The translations under genes and the position numbers were made by a program. Below, in pieces: positions 1 to 14,266 of a DNA stretch of 64,000 nucleotides; the first letter of the stretch is position 1; every line of letters starts with the position of its first letter. The notes beneath the pieces were generated by a model. It worked only from the letters and a program-made list of their open reading frames with translations, did no database searches and was not told the DNA's origin. The DNA is taken from NCBI RefSeq assembly GCF_040054535.1, contig NC_090796.1, positions 17,562,501 through 17,626,500 of the forward strand, read 5' to 3'. The stretch is from Antennarius striatus. Lineage: Eukaryota > Chordata > Actinopteri > Lophiiformes > Antennariidae.

Positions 1-159
1 GTCGTGTTTCCTCCACCTGTTTTACTTTGGGACGCATTCCATTTCTTCCTTCACAGTGAGGATGAAGAAGAGTCTTGATGTCGTGATATTCTGGTCCCTC
101 TTCAGGGCTGTGAACCCCATAAATACAAGTTCCAAACCAAATCACAGCAGAGGAATATT

Positions 160-369
160 TAGCTCAGAGAGATGAGAGGAGGAACTCAGATCTGAGGTTA
201 TGGGTTCAAAACCCAGCTTTTGCCTTTAGGTTTGCTCCACAGTTTTGAGAATAATAAATACAACATCCAACTACTTTCTGTGTGTTGTCAGATAGCTCAG
301 CACTGTTACAGTGTTGAACAGGTGTTCACACATTATAGGTTCAAATCCCACTCCTCCCATTATTTTTTT
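160..369 (+). other. Paired tRNA-like Pol III promoter modules (unit 1 copy)
   Basis: Two modules are seen in tandem. The first has a box A-like TAGCTCAGAGAG at 160-171 and a box B match GGTTCAAAACC at 203-213; the bases around box B can form a T-arm with four of five pairs. The second has TAGCTCAGCACTG from 293, box B GGTTCAAATCC at 338-348, and a run of seven T at 363-369 that could terminate Pol III. The spacing is tRNA-like. No full cloverleaf is evident, so a tRNA-derived SINE remnant is more likely than a tRNA gene. The pair recurs in each array unit. Confidence 0.5.
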
Positions 370-707
370 CAGCTGTTTCCTAAATAACAAAGAAAAGGTG
401 TGAGTGTGAAGGAACCTGTTACTACAACGTAAAGTTAAGAATGTTGGAAGAAACAACTTCTGTCATTATAGCCGCCACCAACCAATGAAGGTCAGATGAG
501 GAAATAGCAGCAAAAAGCTAGGATCAAGTTTTTGGGAAGAACAACCTGTAATGTGATAAATAGAAAACACACTGCTGGACCAGGTTTCTCAGTCAGGTTA
601 GCCACGGAGACACACGGGGACACGTCCTCTTAGCACCGTAATAATAATCAATAATCAATGATGGAGAGTTACGAACGGACAGGAAACGGTTTCTCCTTTT
701 ACACATA

Positions 708-797
708 GAGTGAGATATCGATCAAAGATCCTTAACTCTCGAAAACCTCAATTTTGTGGGTTTTGAGAGTTAAGGATCTTTGATCGATCTCTCACTC
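708..797. repeat. Foldback hairpin, ~40-bp stem (interior-type copy)
   Basis: The left arm begins GAGTGAGATATCGATC and the right arm ends GATCGATCTCTCACTC. Arms of ~38-40 bp pair with one mismatch (T where the edge copy has G) and one unpaired G, around an ~18-base loop. Further copies: 1395-1484, 3180-3269, 3867-3956, 5652-5741, 6973-7062, 8758-8847, 10084-10173, 11868-11957, 13189-13278. Confidence 0.9.
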
Positions 798-2472
798 CAT
801 CAACAATAAACAGTGTTGGTCGGGACACAGGCTCCAACAACAGCATGCCAGCTTCTCTCTGCTGTAGGTTACTCACAGTGATCGTGTAGTGGTTTGTGTT
901 TAATTACAATAACATTATACGGCTAAAATAATCATAATCACTACGCATTGGCATCGTGTTACATCTGCATCAAATGAAAATAAAGCATTTGCAGTTCCTC
1001 ACTTTGGCCACAAGAGGGATCAAAAGCATTTACCGTCAAGAGCCTTCTGGATATTTTATCAGCAATGTTTTGAAATGTATACAATCGTAGAAGTGTTTGA
1101 AATGCTAACTAGCATTGGACCCCATATCCTTTCCCGTCAGACTTTCTTAACCAATGAAGGTCAGATGAGGAAATAGCAGCAAAAAGGTAGGATCAAGTTT
1201 TTGGGAAGAACAACCTGTAATGTGATAAATAGAAAACACTGCTGGACCAGGTTTCTCAGTCAGGTGGGCCACGGACACACACGGGGACACGCCCTCTTAG
1301 CACCGTAATAATAATCAATAATCATTGATGGAGAGTTCCGAACACAGAGAGGGCGTTAACAACGGACAGGAAACGGTTTCTCCTTTTACACACAGAGTGA
1401 GATATCGATCAAAGATCCTCAACTCTCGAAAGCCTCAATTTTGTGGGTTTTGAGAGTTAAGGATCTTTGATCGATCTCTCACTCCATCAAGAATAAACAG
1501 TGTTGGTCGGGACACAGGCTCCAACAACAGCATGCCAGCTTCTCTCTGCTGTAGGTTACTCACAGTGATCCATTTAGTGGTTTGTGTTTAATTACAATAA
1601 CATTATACGGCTAAAATAATCATAATCACGATGCATTGGCATCGTGTTACATGTGCATCAAATGAAAATTAAGCATTTGCAGTTTCTCACTTTGGCCACT
1701 AGAGGGATCAAAAGCATTTACCGTCAAGAGCCTTCTGAATATTTTATCAGCAAATGAGTTTAACATGTCTTACTATTTGAAATGTATAGAATCTTAAAAC
1801 TGCTTGAAATGCTAAATAGCATTAGCCCCCTCCCCTTCTCGTTACAGTTCCCTAAAGGTAAAGTAGATGATTGTTCGTCTGGGTTTGGAAACGAAAACTG
1901 AGTAAAATTAAAATGTGTAATACGGCTACTGACCACAGGAGGGCAGCGTCACTAATATGTGTTCATGTCCGGTGGTCTCTCAAAATAAAAGCATCAAACG
2001 AACAGGAAATATTCATTCATTCGTTCATTCATTTTCACAACCGATTTATCCGCTGCCGCGCGTCGGGGGGGGCAGTAATATATTGGATTCAACTTCACCA
2101 GAAAAGTACGACCAAAAACTGGTGACGAGTTTTAATGTTTTTACATCCTTTTTGAACGATTGTTACCGTCCAAATAAAGAGGTGTAGGGAGATTTTAGAG
2201 AGGAGATTCATAAAGTGTCCAAATCTGTTAGATGCTGTATAGAAGTGTTCAAATTAAGGGTTAAATCTACGGGTCAAAACAAAGAAGAATGTTCAAACAT
2301 TTTCAAATAAAGCAGAAGTTAGTCCAGTCAAAGTGTCCACTGTCTGGTGGGTCTGAAAACATGCACATAGCTGAGTTAAATCGATCATCGGTATGAAGGA
2401 GGGTGAGGGGACACGCCCAGGTGGTCATTGTAGTGGGGAATTGGTTCTCAACCTGGTTACATAAACATTTTG

Positions 2473-4944
2473 GTCGTGTTTCCTCCACCTGTTTTACTTT
2501 GGGACGCGTTCCATTTCTTCCTTCACAGTGAGGATGAAGAAGAGTCTTGATGTCGTGATATTCTGGTCCCTCTTCAGGGCTGTGAACCCCATAAATACAA
2601 GTTCCAAACCAAATCACAGCAGAGGAAAATTTAGCTCAGAGAGATGAGAGGAGGAACTCAGATCTGAGGTTATGGGTTCAAATCCCAGCTTCTGCCTTTA
2701 GGTTTGCTCCACAGTTTTGTGAATAATAAATACACCATCCAACTACTTTCTGTGTGTTGTCAGATAGCTCAGCACTGTTACAGTGTTGAACAGGTGTTCA
2801 CACATTATAGGTTCAAATCCCACTCCTCCCATTATTTTTTTCAGCTGTTTCCTAAATAACAAAGAAAAGGTGTGAGTGTGAAGGAACCTGTTACTACAAC
2901 GTAAAGTTAAGAATGTTGGAAGAAACAACTTCTGTCATTATAGCCGCCACCAACCAATGAAGGTCAGATGAGGAAATAGCAGCAAAAAGGTAGGATCAAG
3001 TTTTTGGGAAGAACAACCTGTAATGTGATAAATAGAAAACACACTGCTGGACCAGGTTTCTCAGTCAGGTGGGCCACGGAGACACACGGGGACACGTCCT
3101 CTTAGCACCGTAATAATAATCAATAATCAATGATGGAGAGTTACGAACGGACAGGAAACGGTTTCTCCTTTTACACATAGAGTGAGATATCGATCAAAGA
3201 TCCTTAACTCTCGAAAACCTCAATTTTGTGGGTTTTGAGAGTTAAGGATCTTTGATCGATCTCTCACTCCATCAACAATAAACAGTGTTGGTCGGGACAC
3301 AGGCTCCAACAACAGCATGCCAGCTTCTCTCTGCTGTAGGTTACTCACAGTGATCGTGTAGTGGTTTGTGTTTAATTACAATAACATTATACGGCTAAAA
3401 TAATCATAATCACTACGCATTGGCATCGTGTTACATCTGCATCAAATGAAAATAAAGCATTTGCAGTTCCTCACTTTGGCCACAAGAGGGATCAAAAGCA
3501 TTTACCGTCAAGAGCCTTCTGGATATTTTATCAGCAATGTTTTGAAATGTATACAATCGTAGAAGTGTTTGAAATGCTAACTAGCATTGGACCCCATATC
3601 CTTTCCCGTCAGACTTTCTTAACCAATGAAGGTCAGATGAGGAAATAGCAGCAAAAAGGTAGGATCAAGTTTTTGGGAAGAACAACCTGTAATGTGATAA
3701 ATAGAAAACACTGCTGGACCAGGTTTCTCAGTCAGGTGGGCCACGGACACACACGGGGACACGCCCTCTTAGCACCGTAATAATAATCAATAATCATTGA
3801 TGGAGAGTTCCGAACACAGAGAGGGCGTTAACAACGGACAGGAAACCGTTTCTCCTTTTACACACAGAGTGAGATATCGATCAAAGATCCTCAACTCTCG
3901 AAAGCCTCAATTTTGTGGGTTTTGAGAGTTAAGGATCTTTGATCGATCTCTCACTCCATCAACAATAAACAGTGTTGGTCGGGACACAGGCTCCAACAAC
4001 AGCATGCCAGCTTCTCTCTGCTGTAGGTTACTCACAGTGATCCATTTAGTGGTTTGTGTTTAATTACAATAACATTATACGGCTAAAATAATCATAATCA
4101 CGATGCATTGGCATCGTGTTACATGTGCATCAAATGAAAATTAAGCATTTGCAGTTTCTCACTTTGGCCACTAGAGGGATCAAAAGCATTTACCGTCAAG
4201 AGCCTTCTGAATATTTTATCAGCAAATGAGTTTAACATGTCTTACTATTTGAAATGTATAGAATCTTAAAACTGCTTGAAATGCTAAATAGCATTAGCCC
4301 CCTCCCCTTCTCGTTACAGTTCCCTAAAGGTAAAGTAGATGATTGTTCGTCTGGGTTTGGAAACGAAAACTGAGTAAAATTAAAATGTGTAATACGGCTA
4401 CTGACCACAGGAGGGCAGCGTCACTAATATGTGTTCATGTCCGGTGGTCTCTCAAAATAAAAGCATCAAACGAACAGGAAATATTCATTCATTCGTTCAT
4501 TCATTTTCACAACCGATTTATCCGCTGCCGCGCGTCGGGGGTGGCAGGAATATATTGGATTCAATTTCCCCAGAAAAGTACGACCAAAAACTGGTGACGA
4601 GTTTTAATGTTTTTACATCCTTTTTGAACGATTGTTACCGTCCAAATAAAGAGGTGTAGGGAGTTTTTAGAGAGGAGATTCATAAAGTGTCAAAATCTGT
4701 TAGATTCTGTATAGAAGTGTTCAAATTAAGGGTTAAATCTACGGGTCAAAACAAAGAAGAATGTTCAAACATTTTCAAATAAAGCAGAAGTTAGTCCAGT
4801 CAAAGTGTCCACTGTCTGGTGGGTCTGAAAACATGCACATAGCTGAGTTAAATCGATCATCGGTATGAAGGAGGGTGAGGGGACACACCCAGGGGGTCAT
4901 TGTAGTGGGGAATTGGTTCTCAACCTGGTTACATAAACATTTTG
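2473..4944. repeat. Array unit 2, short form
   Basis: Same length and internal order as unit 1, with hairpins at 3180-3269 and 3867-3956 and tRNA-like modules starting at 2632 and 2765. Differences from unit 1 are isolated substitutions, for example in the GC-rich stretch near 4537-4560. Confidence 0.9.
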
Positions 4945-7900
4945 GTCGTGTTTCCTCCACCTGTTTTACTTTGGGACGCATTCCATTTCTTCCTTCACAG
5001 TGAGGATGAAGAAGAGTCTTGATGTCGTGATATTCTGGTCCCTCTTCAGGGCTGTGAACCCCATAAATACAAGTTCCAAACCAAATCACAGCAGAGGAAT
5101 ATTTAGCTCAGAGAGATGAGAGGAGGAACTCAGATCTGAGGTTATGGGTTCAAAACCCAGCTTTTGCCTTTAGGTTTGCTCCACAGTTTTGAGAATAATA
5201 AATACAACATCCAACTACTTTCTGTGTGTTGTCAGATAGCTCAGCACTGTTACAGTGTTGAACAGGTGTTCACACATTATAGGTTCAAATCCCACTCCTC
5301 CCATTATTTTTTTCAGCTGTTTCCTAAATAACAAAGAAAAGGTGTGAGTGTGAAGGAACCTGTTACTACAACGTAAAGTTAAGAATGTTGGAAGAAACAA
5401 CTTCTGTCATTATAGCCGCCACCAACCAATGAAGGTCAGATGAGGAAATAGCAGCAAAAAGGTAGGATCAAGTTTTTGGGAAGAACAACCTGTAATGTGA
5501 TAAATAGAAAACACACTGCTGGACCAGGTTTCTCAGTCAGGTTAGCCACGGAGACACACGGGGACACGTCCTCTTAGCACCGTAATAATAATCAATAATC
5601 AATGATGGAGAGTTACGAACGGACAGGAAACGGTTTCTCCTTTTACACATAGAGTGAGATATCGATCAAAGATCCTTAACTCTCGAAAACCTCAATTTTG
5701 TGGGTTTTGAGAGTTAAGGATCTTTGATCGATCTCTCACTCCATCAACAATAAACAGTGTTGGTCGGGACACAGGCTCCAACAACAGCATGCCAGCTTCT
5801 CTCTGCTGTAGGTTACTCACAGTGATCGTGTAGTGGTTTGTGTTTAATTACAATAACATTATACGGCTAAAATAATCACATTAAACATTCACATCCAGTC
5901 AGATGTATTAATAAATCACAGCCAACCTAACTTCATACTGCGGTGCTCTGCTGCCACCCTCTGGAGGTCATGGAACATAGCAGGAACCTTTTAACATGAT
6001 GAACAAACAAATCCGATCACAATGACGAACATTTCAGGACATATTCTACATTCAAGGTGAGCTGAAATGTTATATGAAATATAAAATCGTGAAATCATCA
6101 TGATATGTCAAGATGATGTGTTTTGACATGGGTGGTAAACACGCATTAGTTCCGTCGATTAAAATTATTTTGATAGTCGCAACCGGAAGCTCCTGACAAT
6201 GTAACGACGTCTAACTTTATGTCAATGTTTTTGTAGTTACCCATTACGTCCACTAGAGGGTATCACCATTGAAAATCCTTCAAGAACGTAGAATAACATT
6301 ATTGACACGTCTTCCGAAATAAATGTCGTGTGGTTTTCCACAGAACAGTTTAACAGATATAAAGCTAAGACATTTAACGTTACTATTACGGTTCTTTCGT
6401 GTTTTTTACTGCCTGTGGGTCTGAGAGGACTGTAATTTCATCTGTGCTGTATGTCGTGCATTTGACAATAAAGTTGACTTTGACTTTGATGTTTGTCTTA
6501 AGGCTTGTGGTGATGTTGTACTTAAAGCATACCGGTACTTGTGTTAATTTAATGGCATATAGCTATGTATTGTTACTGTTGTAGTTACTCAGTATGGCCA
6601 CAGGAGCAGGAAGTGGGTTTGAGTACATTTACCCGATGTCAGGGCTCGGATAGGAATTCAGCATGCACGTCTAATTTTGCTTGTATTGTCTTTCCTTTAA
6701 ATGTTTTTGTGTCTTTGTGGTTTTGTGTTCTTTTTGGTTTTTCAAGTTCACCTCAGGAGTCACATCCTTTAATTGTTGGTTTAACCTATCCAACAATCAA
6801 GAATGTTGCACGTTATCATGATAATTATCCATTTATGGGCCATGGACACACACGGGGATACGTCCTCTTAGCACTGTAATAATAATCAATAATTAACTAT
6901 CAATGATGGAGAGTTCCGAACACAGAGAGGGCGTTAACAACGGATAGGAAACGGTTTCTCCTTTTACACACAGAGTGAGATATCGATCAAAGATCCTTAA
7001 CTCTCGAAAGCCTCAATTTTGTGGGTTTTGAGAGTTAAGGATCTTTGATCGATCTCTCACTCCATCAAGAATAAACAGTGTTGGTCGGGACACAGGCTCC
7101 AACAACAGCATGCCATTTTCTCTCTGCTGTAGGTTACTCACAGTGATCCATTTAGTGGTTTGTGTTTAATTACAATAACATTATACGGCTAAAATAATCA
7201 TAATCACGATGCATTGGCATCGTGTTACATGTGCATCAAATGAAAATTAAGCATTTGCAGTTTCTCACTTTGGCCACTAGAGGGATCAAAAGCATTTACC
7301 GTCAAGAGCCTTCTGGATATTTTATCAGCAAATGAGTTTAACACGTCTTACTATTTGAAATGTATAGAATCTTAAAACTGCTTGAAATGCTAAATAGCAT
7401 TAGCCCCCTCCCCTTCTCGTTACAGTTCCCTAAAGGTAAAGTAGATGATTGTTCGTCTGGGTTTGGAAACGAAAACTGAGTAAAATTAAAATGTGTAATA
7501 CGGCTACTGACCACAGGAGGGCAGCGTCACTAATATGTGTTCATGTCCGGTGGTCTCTCAAAATAAAAGCATCAAACGAACAGGAAATATTCATTCATTC
7601 GTTCATTCATTTTCACAACCGATTTATCCGCTGCCGCGCGTCGGGGGGGGCAGTAATATATTGGATTCAACTTCACCAGAAAAGTACGACCAAAAACTGG
7701 TGACGAGTTTTAATGTCTTTACATCCTTTTTGAACGATTGTTACCGTCCAAATAAAGAGGTGTAGGGAGATTTTAGAGAGGAGATTCATAAAGTGTCCAA
7801 ATCTGTTAGATGCTGTATAGAAGTGTTCAAATTAAGGGTTAAATCTACGGGTCAAAACAAAGAAGAATGTTCAAACATTTTCAAATAAAGCAGAAGTTAG

Positions 7901-8050
7901 TCCAGTCAAAGTGTCCACTGTCTGGTGGGTCTGAAAACATGCACATAGCTGAGTTAAATCGATCATCGGTATGAAGGAGGGTGAGGGGACACACCCAGGG
8001 GGTCATTGTAGTGGGGAATTGGTTCTCAACCTGGTTACATAAACATTTTG
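4945..8050. repeat. Array unit 3, long form
   Basis: Long-form unit of 3106 bp. The segment between its two hairpins (5652-5741 and 6973-7062) is a different ~960-bp sequence at about 5879-6838, replacing ~340 bp of the short form. tRNA-like modules start near 5104 and 5237. Confidence 0.9.
5879..6838. repeat. Long-unit-specific segment
   Basis: About 960 bp found only in 3.1-kb units. Sister copies lie at about 8985-9948, 12095-13054 and, more diverged, from 15,199. It contains an ACAATAAAGTTGACTTTGAC stretch near 6461-6480, a polyadenylation-like tail motif common at the ends of fish retroelements, so it may be an old insertion now amplified with the array. The family is not recognised. 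Confidence 0.6.
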
Positions 8051-11000
8051 GTCGTGTTTCCTCCACCTGTTTTACTTTGGGACGCGTTCCATTTCTTCCT
8101 TCACAGTGAGGATGAAGAAGAGTCTTGATGTCGTGATATTCTGGTCCCTCTTCAGGGCTGTGAACCCCATAAATACAAGTTCCAAACCAAATCACAGCAG
8201 AGGAATATTTAGCTCAGAGAGATGAGAGGAGGAACTCAGATCTGAGGTTATGGGTTCAAAACCCAGCTTTTGCCTTTAGGTTTGCTCCACAGTTTTGAGA
8301 ATAATAAATACAACATCCAACTACTTTCTGTGTGTTGTCAGATAGCTCAGCACTGTTACAGTGTTGAACAGGTGTTCACACATTATAGGTTCAAATCCCA
8401 CTCCTCCCATTATTTTTTTCAGCTGTTTCCTAAATAACAAAGAAAAGGTGTGAGTGTGAAGGAACCTGTTACTACAACGTAAAGTTAAGAATGTTGGAAG
8501 AAACAACTTCTGTCATTATAGCCGCCACCAACCAATGAAGGTCAGATGAGGAAATAGCAGCAAAAAGGTAGGATCAAGTTTTTGGGAAGAACAACCTGTA
8601 ATGTGATAAATAGAAAACACACTGCTGGACCAGGTTTCTCAGTCAGGTTAGCCACGGAGACACACGGGGACACGTCCTCTTAGCACCGTAATAATAATCA
8701 ATAATCAATGATGGAGAGTTACGAACGGACAGGAAACGGTTTCTCCTTTTACACATAGAGTGAGATATCGATCAAAGATCCTTAACTCTCGAAAACCTCA
8801 ATTTTGTGGGTTTTGAGAGTTAAGGATCTTTGATCGATCTCTCACTCCATCAACAATAAACAGTGTTGGTCGGGACACAGGCTCCAACAACAGCATGCCA
8901 GCTTCTCTCTGCTGTAGGTTACTCACAGTGATCGTGTAGTGGTTTGTGTTTAATTACAATAACATTATACGGCTAAAATAATCACATTCAACATTCACAT
9001 CCAGTCAGATGTATTAATAAAGCACAGCCAATCTAACTCCATACTGCGGTGCTCTGCTGCCACCCTCTGGAGGTCATGGAACATAGCAGGAACCTTTTAA
9101 CATGATGAACAAACAAATCCGATCACAATGACGAACATTTCAGGACATATTCTACATTCAAGGTGAGCTGAAATGTTATATGAAATATAAAATCGTGAAA
9201 TCATCATGATATGTCAAGATGATGTGTTTTGACATGGGTGGTAAACACGCATTAGTTCCGTCGATTAAAATTATTTTGATAGTCGCAACCGGAAGCTCCT
9301 GACAATGTAACGACGTCTAACTTTATGTCAATGTTTTTGTAGTTACCCATTACGTCCACTAGAGGGTATCACCATTGAAAATCCTTCAAGAACGTAGAAT
9401 AACATTATTGACACGTCTTCCGAAATAAATGTCGTGTGGTTTTCCACAGAACAGTTTAACAGATATAAAGCTAAGACATTTAACGTTACTATTACGGTTC
9501 TTTCGTGTTTTTTACTGCCTGTGGGTCTGAGAGGACTGTAATTTCATCTGTGCTGTATGTCGTGCATTTGACAATAAAGTTGACTTTGACTTTGATGTTT
9601 GTCTTAAGGCTTGTGGTGATGTTGTACTTAAAGCATACCGGTACTTGTGTTAATTTAATGGCATATAGCTATGTACAGTATTGTTACTGTTGTAGTTACT
9701 CAGTATGGCCACAGGAGCAGGAAGTGGGTTTGAGTACATTTACCCGATGTCAGGGCTCGGATAGGAATTCAGCATGCACGTCTAATTTTGCTTGTATTGT
9801 CTTTCCTTTAAATGTTTTTGTGTCTTTGTGGTTTTGTGTTCTTTTTGGTTTTTCAAGTTCACCTCAGGAGTCACATCCTTTAATTGTTGGTTTAACCTAT
9901 CCAACAATCAAGAATGTTGCACGTTATCATGATAATTATCCATTTATGGGCCATGGACACACACGGGGATACGTCCTCTTAGCACTGTAATAATAATCAA
10001 TAATTAACTATCAATGATGGAGAGTTCCGAACACAGAGAGGGCGTTAACAACGGATAGGAAACGGTTTCTCCTTTTACACACAGAGTGAGATATCGATCA
10101 AAGATCCTTAACTCTCGAAAGCCTCAATTTTGTGGGTTTTGAGAGTTAAGGATCTTTGATCGATCTCTCACTCCATCAAGAATAAACAGTGTTGGTCGGG
10201 ACACAGGCTCCAACAACAGCATGCCAGCTTCTCTCTGCTGTAGGTTACTCACAGTGATCCATTTAGTGGTTTGTGTTTAATTACAATAACATTATACGGC
10301 TAAAATAATCATAATCACGATGCATTGGCATCGTGTTACATGTGCATCAAATGAAAATTAAGCATTTGCAGTTTCTCACTTTGGCCACTAGAGGGATCAA
10401 AAGCATTTACCGTCAAGAGCCTTCTGGATATTTTATCAGCAAATGAGTTTAACACGTCTTACTATTTGAAATGTATAGAATCTTAAAACTGCTTGAAATG
10501 CTAAATAGCATTAGCCCCCTCCCCTTCTCGTTACAGTTCCCTAAAGGTAAAGTAGATGATTGTTCGTCTGGGTTTGGAAACGAAAACTGAGTAAAATTAA
10601 AATGTGTAATACGGCTACTGACCACAGGAGGGCAGCGTCACTAATATGTGTTCATGTCCGGTGGTCTCTCAAAATAAAAGCATCAAACGAACAGGAAATA
10701 TTCATTCATTCGTTCATTCATTTTCACAACCGATTTATCCGCTGCCGCGCGTCGGGGCGGCAGTAATATATTGGATTCAACTTCACCAGAAAAGTACGAC
10801 CAAAAACTGGTGACGAGTTTTAATGTCTTTACATCCTTTTTGAACGATTGTTACCGTCCAAATAAAGAGGTGTAGGGAGATTTTAGAGAGGAGATTCATA
10901 AAGTGTCCAAATCTGTTAGATTCTGTATAGAAGTGTTCAAATTAAGGGTTAAATCTACGGGTCAAAACAAAGAAGAATGTTCAAACATTTTCAAATAAAG

Positions 11001-11160
11001 CAGAAGTTAGTCCAGTCAAAGTGTCCACTGTCTGGTGGGTCTGAAAACATGCACATAGCTGAGTTAAATCGATCATCGGTATGAAGGAGGGTGAGGGGAC
11101 ACGCCCAGGTGGTCATTGTAGTGGGGAATTGGTTCTCAACCTGGTTACATAAACATTTTG
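8051..11160. repeat. Array unit 4, long form
   Basis: 3110-bp long form, with hairpins at 8758-8847 and 10084-10173. The 4 extra bases relative to unit 3 come from an ACAG insertion near 9675. That insertion fuses two short ORFs that are separate in the sister units, which argues against coding. Confidence 0.9.
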
Positions 11161-14100
11161 GTCGTGTTTCCTCCACCTGTTTTACTTTGGGACGCATTCC
11201 ATTTCTTCCTTCACAGTGAGGATGAAGAAGAGTCTTGATGTCGTGATATTCTGGTCCCTCTTCAGGGCTGTGAACCCCATAAATACAAGTTCCAAACCAA
11301 ATCACAGCAGAGGAAAATTTAGTCAGAGAGATGAGAGGAGGAACTCAGATCTGAGGTTATGGGTTCAAAATCCCAGCTTCTGCCTTTAGGTTTGCTCCAC
11401 AGTTTTGTGAATAATAAATACACCATCCAACTACTTTCTGTGTGTTGTCAGATAGCTCAGCACTGTTACAGTGTTGAACAGGTGTTCACACATTATAGGT
11501 TCAAATCCCACTCCTCCCATTATTTTTTTCAGCTGTTTCCTAAATAACAAAGAAAAGGTGTGAGTGTGAAGGAACCTGTTACTACAACGTAAAGTTAAGA
11601 ATGTTGGAAGAAACAACTTCTGTCATTATAGCCGCCACCAACCAATGAAGGTCAGATGAGGAAATAGCAGCAAAAAGGTAGGATCAAGTTTTTGGGAAGA
11701 ACAACCTGTAATGTGATAAATAGAAAACACACTGCTGGACCAGGTTTCTCAGTCAGGTTAGCCACGGAGACACACGGGGACACGTCCTCTTAGCACCGTA
11801 ATAATAATCAATAATCAATGATGGAGAGTTACGAACGGACAGGAAACGGTTTCTCCTTTTACACATAGAGTGAGATATCGATCAAAGATCCTTAACTCTC
11901 GAAAACCTCAATTTTGTGGGTTTTGAGAGTTAAGGATCTTTGATCGATCTCTCACTCCATCAACAATAAACAGTGTTGGTCGGGACACAGGCTCCAACAA
12001 CAGCATGCCAGCTTCTCTCTGCTGTAGGTTACTCACAGTGATCGTGTAGTGGTTTGTGTTTAATTACAATAACATTATACGGCTAAAATAATCACATTCA
12101 ACATTCACATCCAGTCAGATGTATTAATAAATCACAGCCAATCTAACTCCATACTGCGGTGCTCTGCTGCCACCCTCTGGAAGTCATGGAACATAGCAGG
12201 AACCTTTTAACATGATGAACAAACAAATCCGATCACAATGACGAACATTTCAGGACATATTCTACATTCAAGGTGAGCTGAAATGTTATATGAAATATAA
12301 AATCGTGAAATCATCATGATATGTCAAGATGATGTGTTTTGACATGGGTGGTAAACACGCATTAGTTCCGTCGATTAAAATTATTTTGATAGTCGCAACC
12401 GGAAGCTCCTGACAATGTAACGACGTCTAACTTTATGTCAATGTTTTTGTAGTTACCCACTACGTCCACTAGAGGGTATCACCATTGAAAATCCTTCAAG
12501 AACGTAGAATAACATTATTGACACGTCTTCCGAAATAAATGTCGTGTGGTTTTCCACAGAACAGTTTAACAGATATAAAGCTAAGACATTTAACGTTACT
12601 ATTACGGTTCTTTCGTGTTTTTTACTGCCTGTGGGTCTGAGAGGACTGTAATTTCATCTGTGCTGTATGTCGTGCATTTGACAATAAAGTTGACTTTGAC
12701 TTTGATGTTTGTCTTAAGGCTTGTGGTGATGTTGTACTTAAAGCATACCGGTACTTGTGTTAATTTAATGGCATATAGCTATGTATTGTTACTGTTGTAG
12801 TTACTCAGTATGGCCACAGGAGCAGGAAGTGGGTTTGAGTACATTTACCCGATGTCAGGGCTCGGATATGAATTCAGCATGCACGTCTAATTTTGCTTGT
12901 ATTGTCTTTCCTTTAAATGTTTTTGTGTCTTTGTGGTTTTGTGTTCTTTTTGGTTTTTCAAGTTCACCTCAGGAGTCACATCCTTTAATTGTTGGTTTAA
13001 CCTATCCAACAATCAAGAATGTTGCACGTTATCATGATAATTATCCATTTATGGGCCATGGACACACACGGGGATACGTCCTCTTAGCACTGTAATAATA
13101 ATCAATAATTAACTATCAATGATGGAGAGTTCCGAACACAGAGAGGGCGTTAACAACGGATAGGAAACGGTTTCTCCTTTTACACACAGAGTGAGATATC
13201 GATCAAAGATCCTTAACTCTCGAAAGCCTCAATTTTGTGGGTTTTGAGAGTTAAGGATCTTTGATCGATCTCTCACTCCATCAAGAATAAACAGTGTTGG
13301 TCGGGACACAGGCTCCAACAACAGCATGCCAGCTTCTCTCTGCTGTAGGTTACTCACAGTGATCCATTTAGTGGTTTGTGTTTAATTACAATAACATTAT
13401 ACGGCTAAAATAATCATAATCACGATGCATTGGCATCGTGTTACATGTGCATCAAATGAAAATTAAGCATTTGCAGTTTCTCACTTTGGCCACTAGAGGG
13501 ATCAAAAGCATTTACCGTCAAGAGCCTTCTGGATATTTTATCAGCAAATGAGTTTAACACGTCTTACTATTTGAAATGTATAGAATCTTAAAACTGCTTG
13601 AAATGCTAAATAGCATTAGCCCCCTCCCCTTCTCGTTACAGTTCCCTAAAGGTAAAGTAGATGATTGTTCGTCTGGGTTTGGAAACGAAAACTGAGTAAA
13701 ATTAAAATGTGTAATACGGCTACTGACCACAGGAGGGCAGCGTCACTAATATGTGTTCATGTCCGGTGGTCTCTCAAAATAAAAGCATCAAACGAACAGG
13801 AAATATTCATTCATTCGTTCATTCATTTTCACAACCGATTTATCCGCTGCCGCGCGTCGGGGGGGGCAGTAATATATTGGATTCAACTTCACCAGAAAAG
13901 TACGACCAAAAACTGGTGACGAGTTTTAATGTTTTTACATCCTTTCTGAACGATTGTTACCGTCCAAATAAAGAGGTGTAGGGAGATTTTAGAGAGGAGA
14001 TTCATAAAGTGTCCAAATCTGTTAGATGCTGTATAGAAGTGTTCAAATTAAGGGTTAAATCTACGGGTCAAAACAAAGAAGAATGTTCAAACATTTTCAA

Positions 14101-14266
14101 ATAAAGCAGAAGTTAGTCCAGTCAAAGTGTCCACTGTCTGGTGGGTCTGAAAACATGCACATAGCTGAGTTAAATCGATCATCGGTATGAAGGAGGGTGA
14201 GGGGACACGCCCAGGTGGTCATTGTAGTGGGGAATTGGTTCTCAACCTGGTTACATAAACATTTTG
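11161..14266. repeat. Array unit 5, long form
   Basis: 3106-bp long form with hairpins at 11868-11957 and 13189-13278. The first tRNA-like module is damaged: near 11321 the box A core has lost two bases (TTAGTCAG instead of TTAGCTCAG). The second module, at about 11453-11508, is intact. Confidence 0.9.

Larger units (their letters stand above)
1..2472. repeat. Array unit 1, short form
   Basis: Short-form unit made of two related ~690-bp halves (about 484-1150 and 1151-1860) plus a single-copy tail. Foldback hairpins lie at 708-797 and 1395-1484. tRNA-like modules lie at 160-213 and 293-348. A TTCATTCATTCGTTC tract followed by a GC-rich stretch at about 2013-2075 resembles the end of a dispersed fish repeat. 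Confidence 0.9.

Noticed and set aside
293-360. Functional tRNA gene
   Set aside because: Boxes A and B match, but T-arm and acceptor pairing are poor and no full cloverleaf forms.
708-797. Conventional miRNA precursor
   Set aside because: The stem is unusually long and nearly perfect and sits in a recent satellite array; without small-RNA data a foldback repeat is the safer call.
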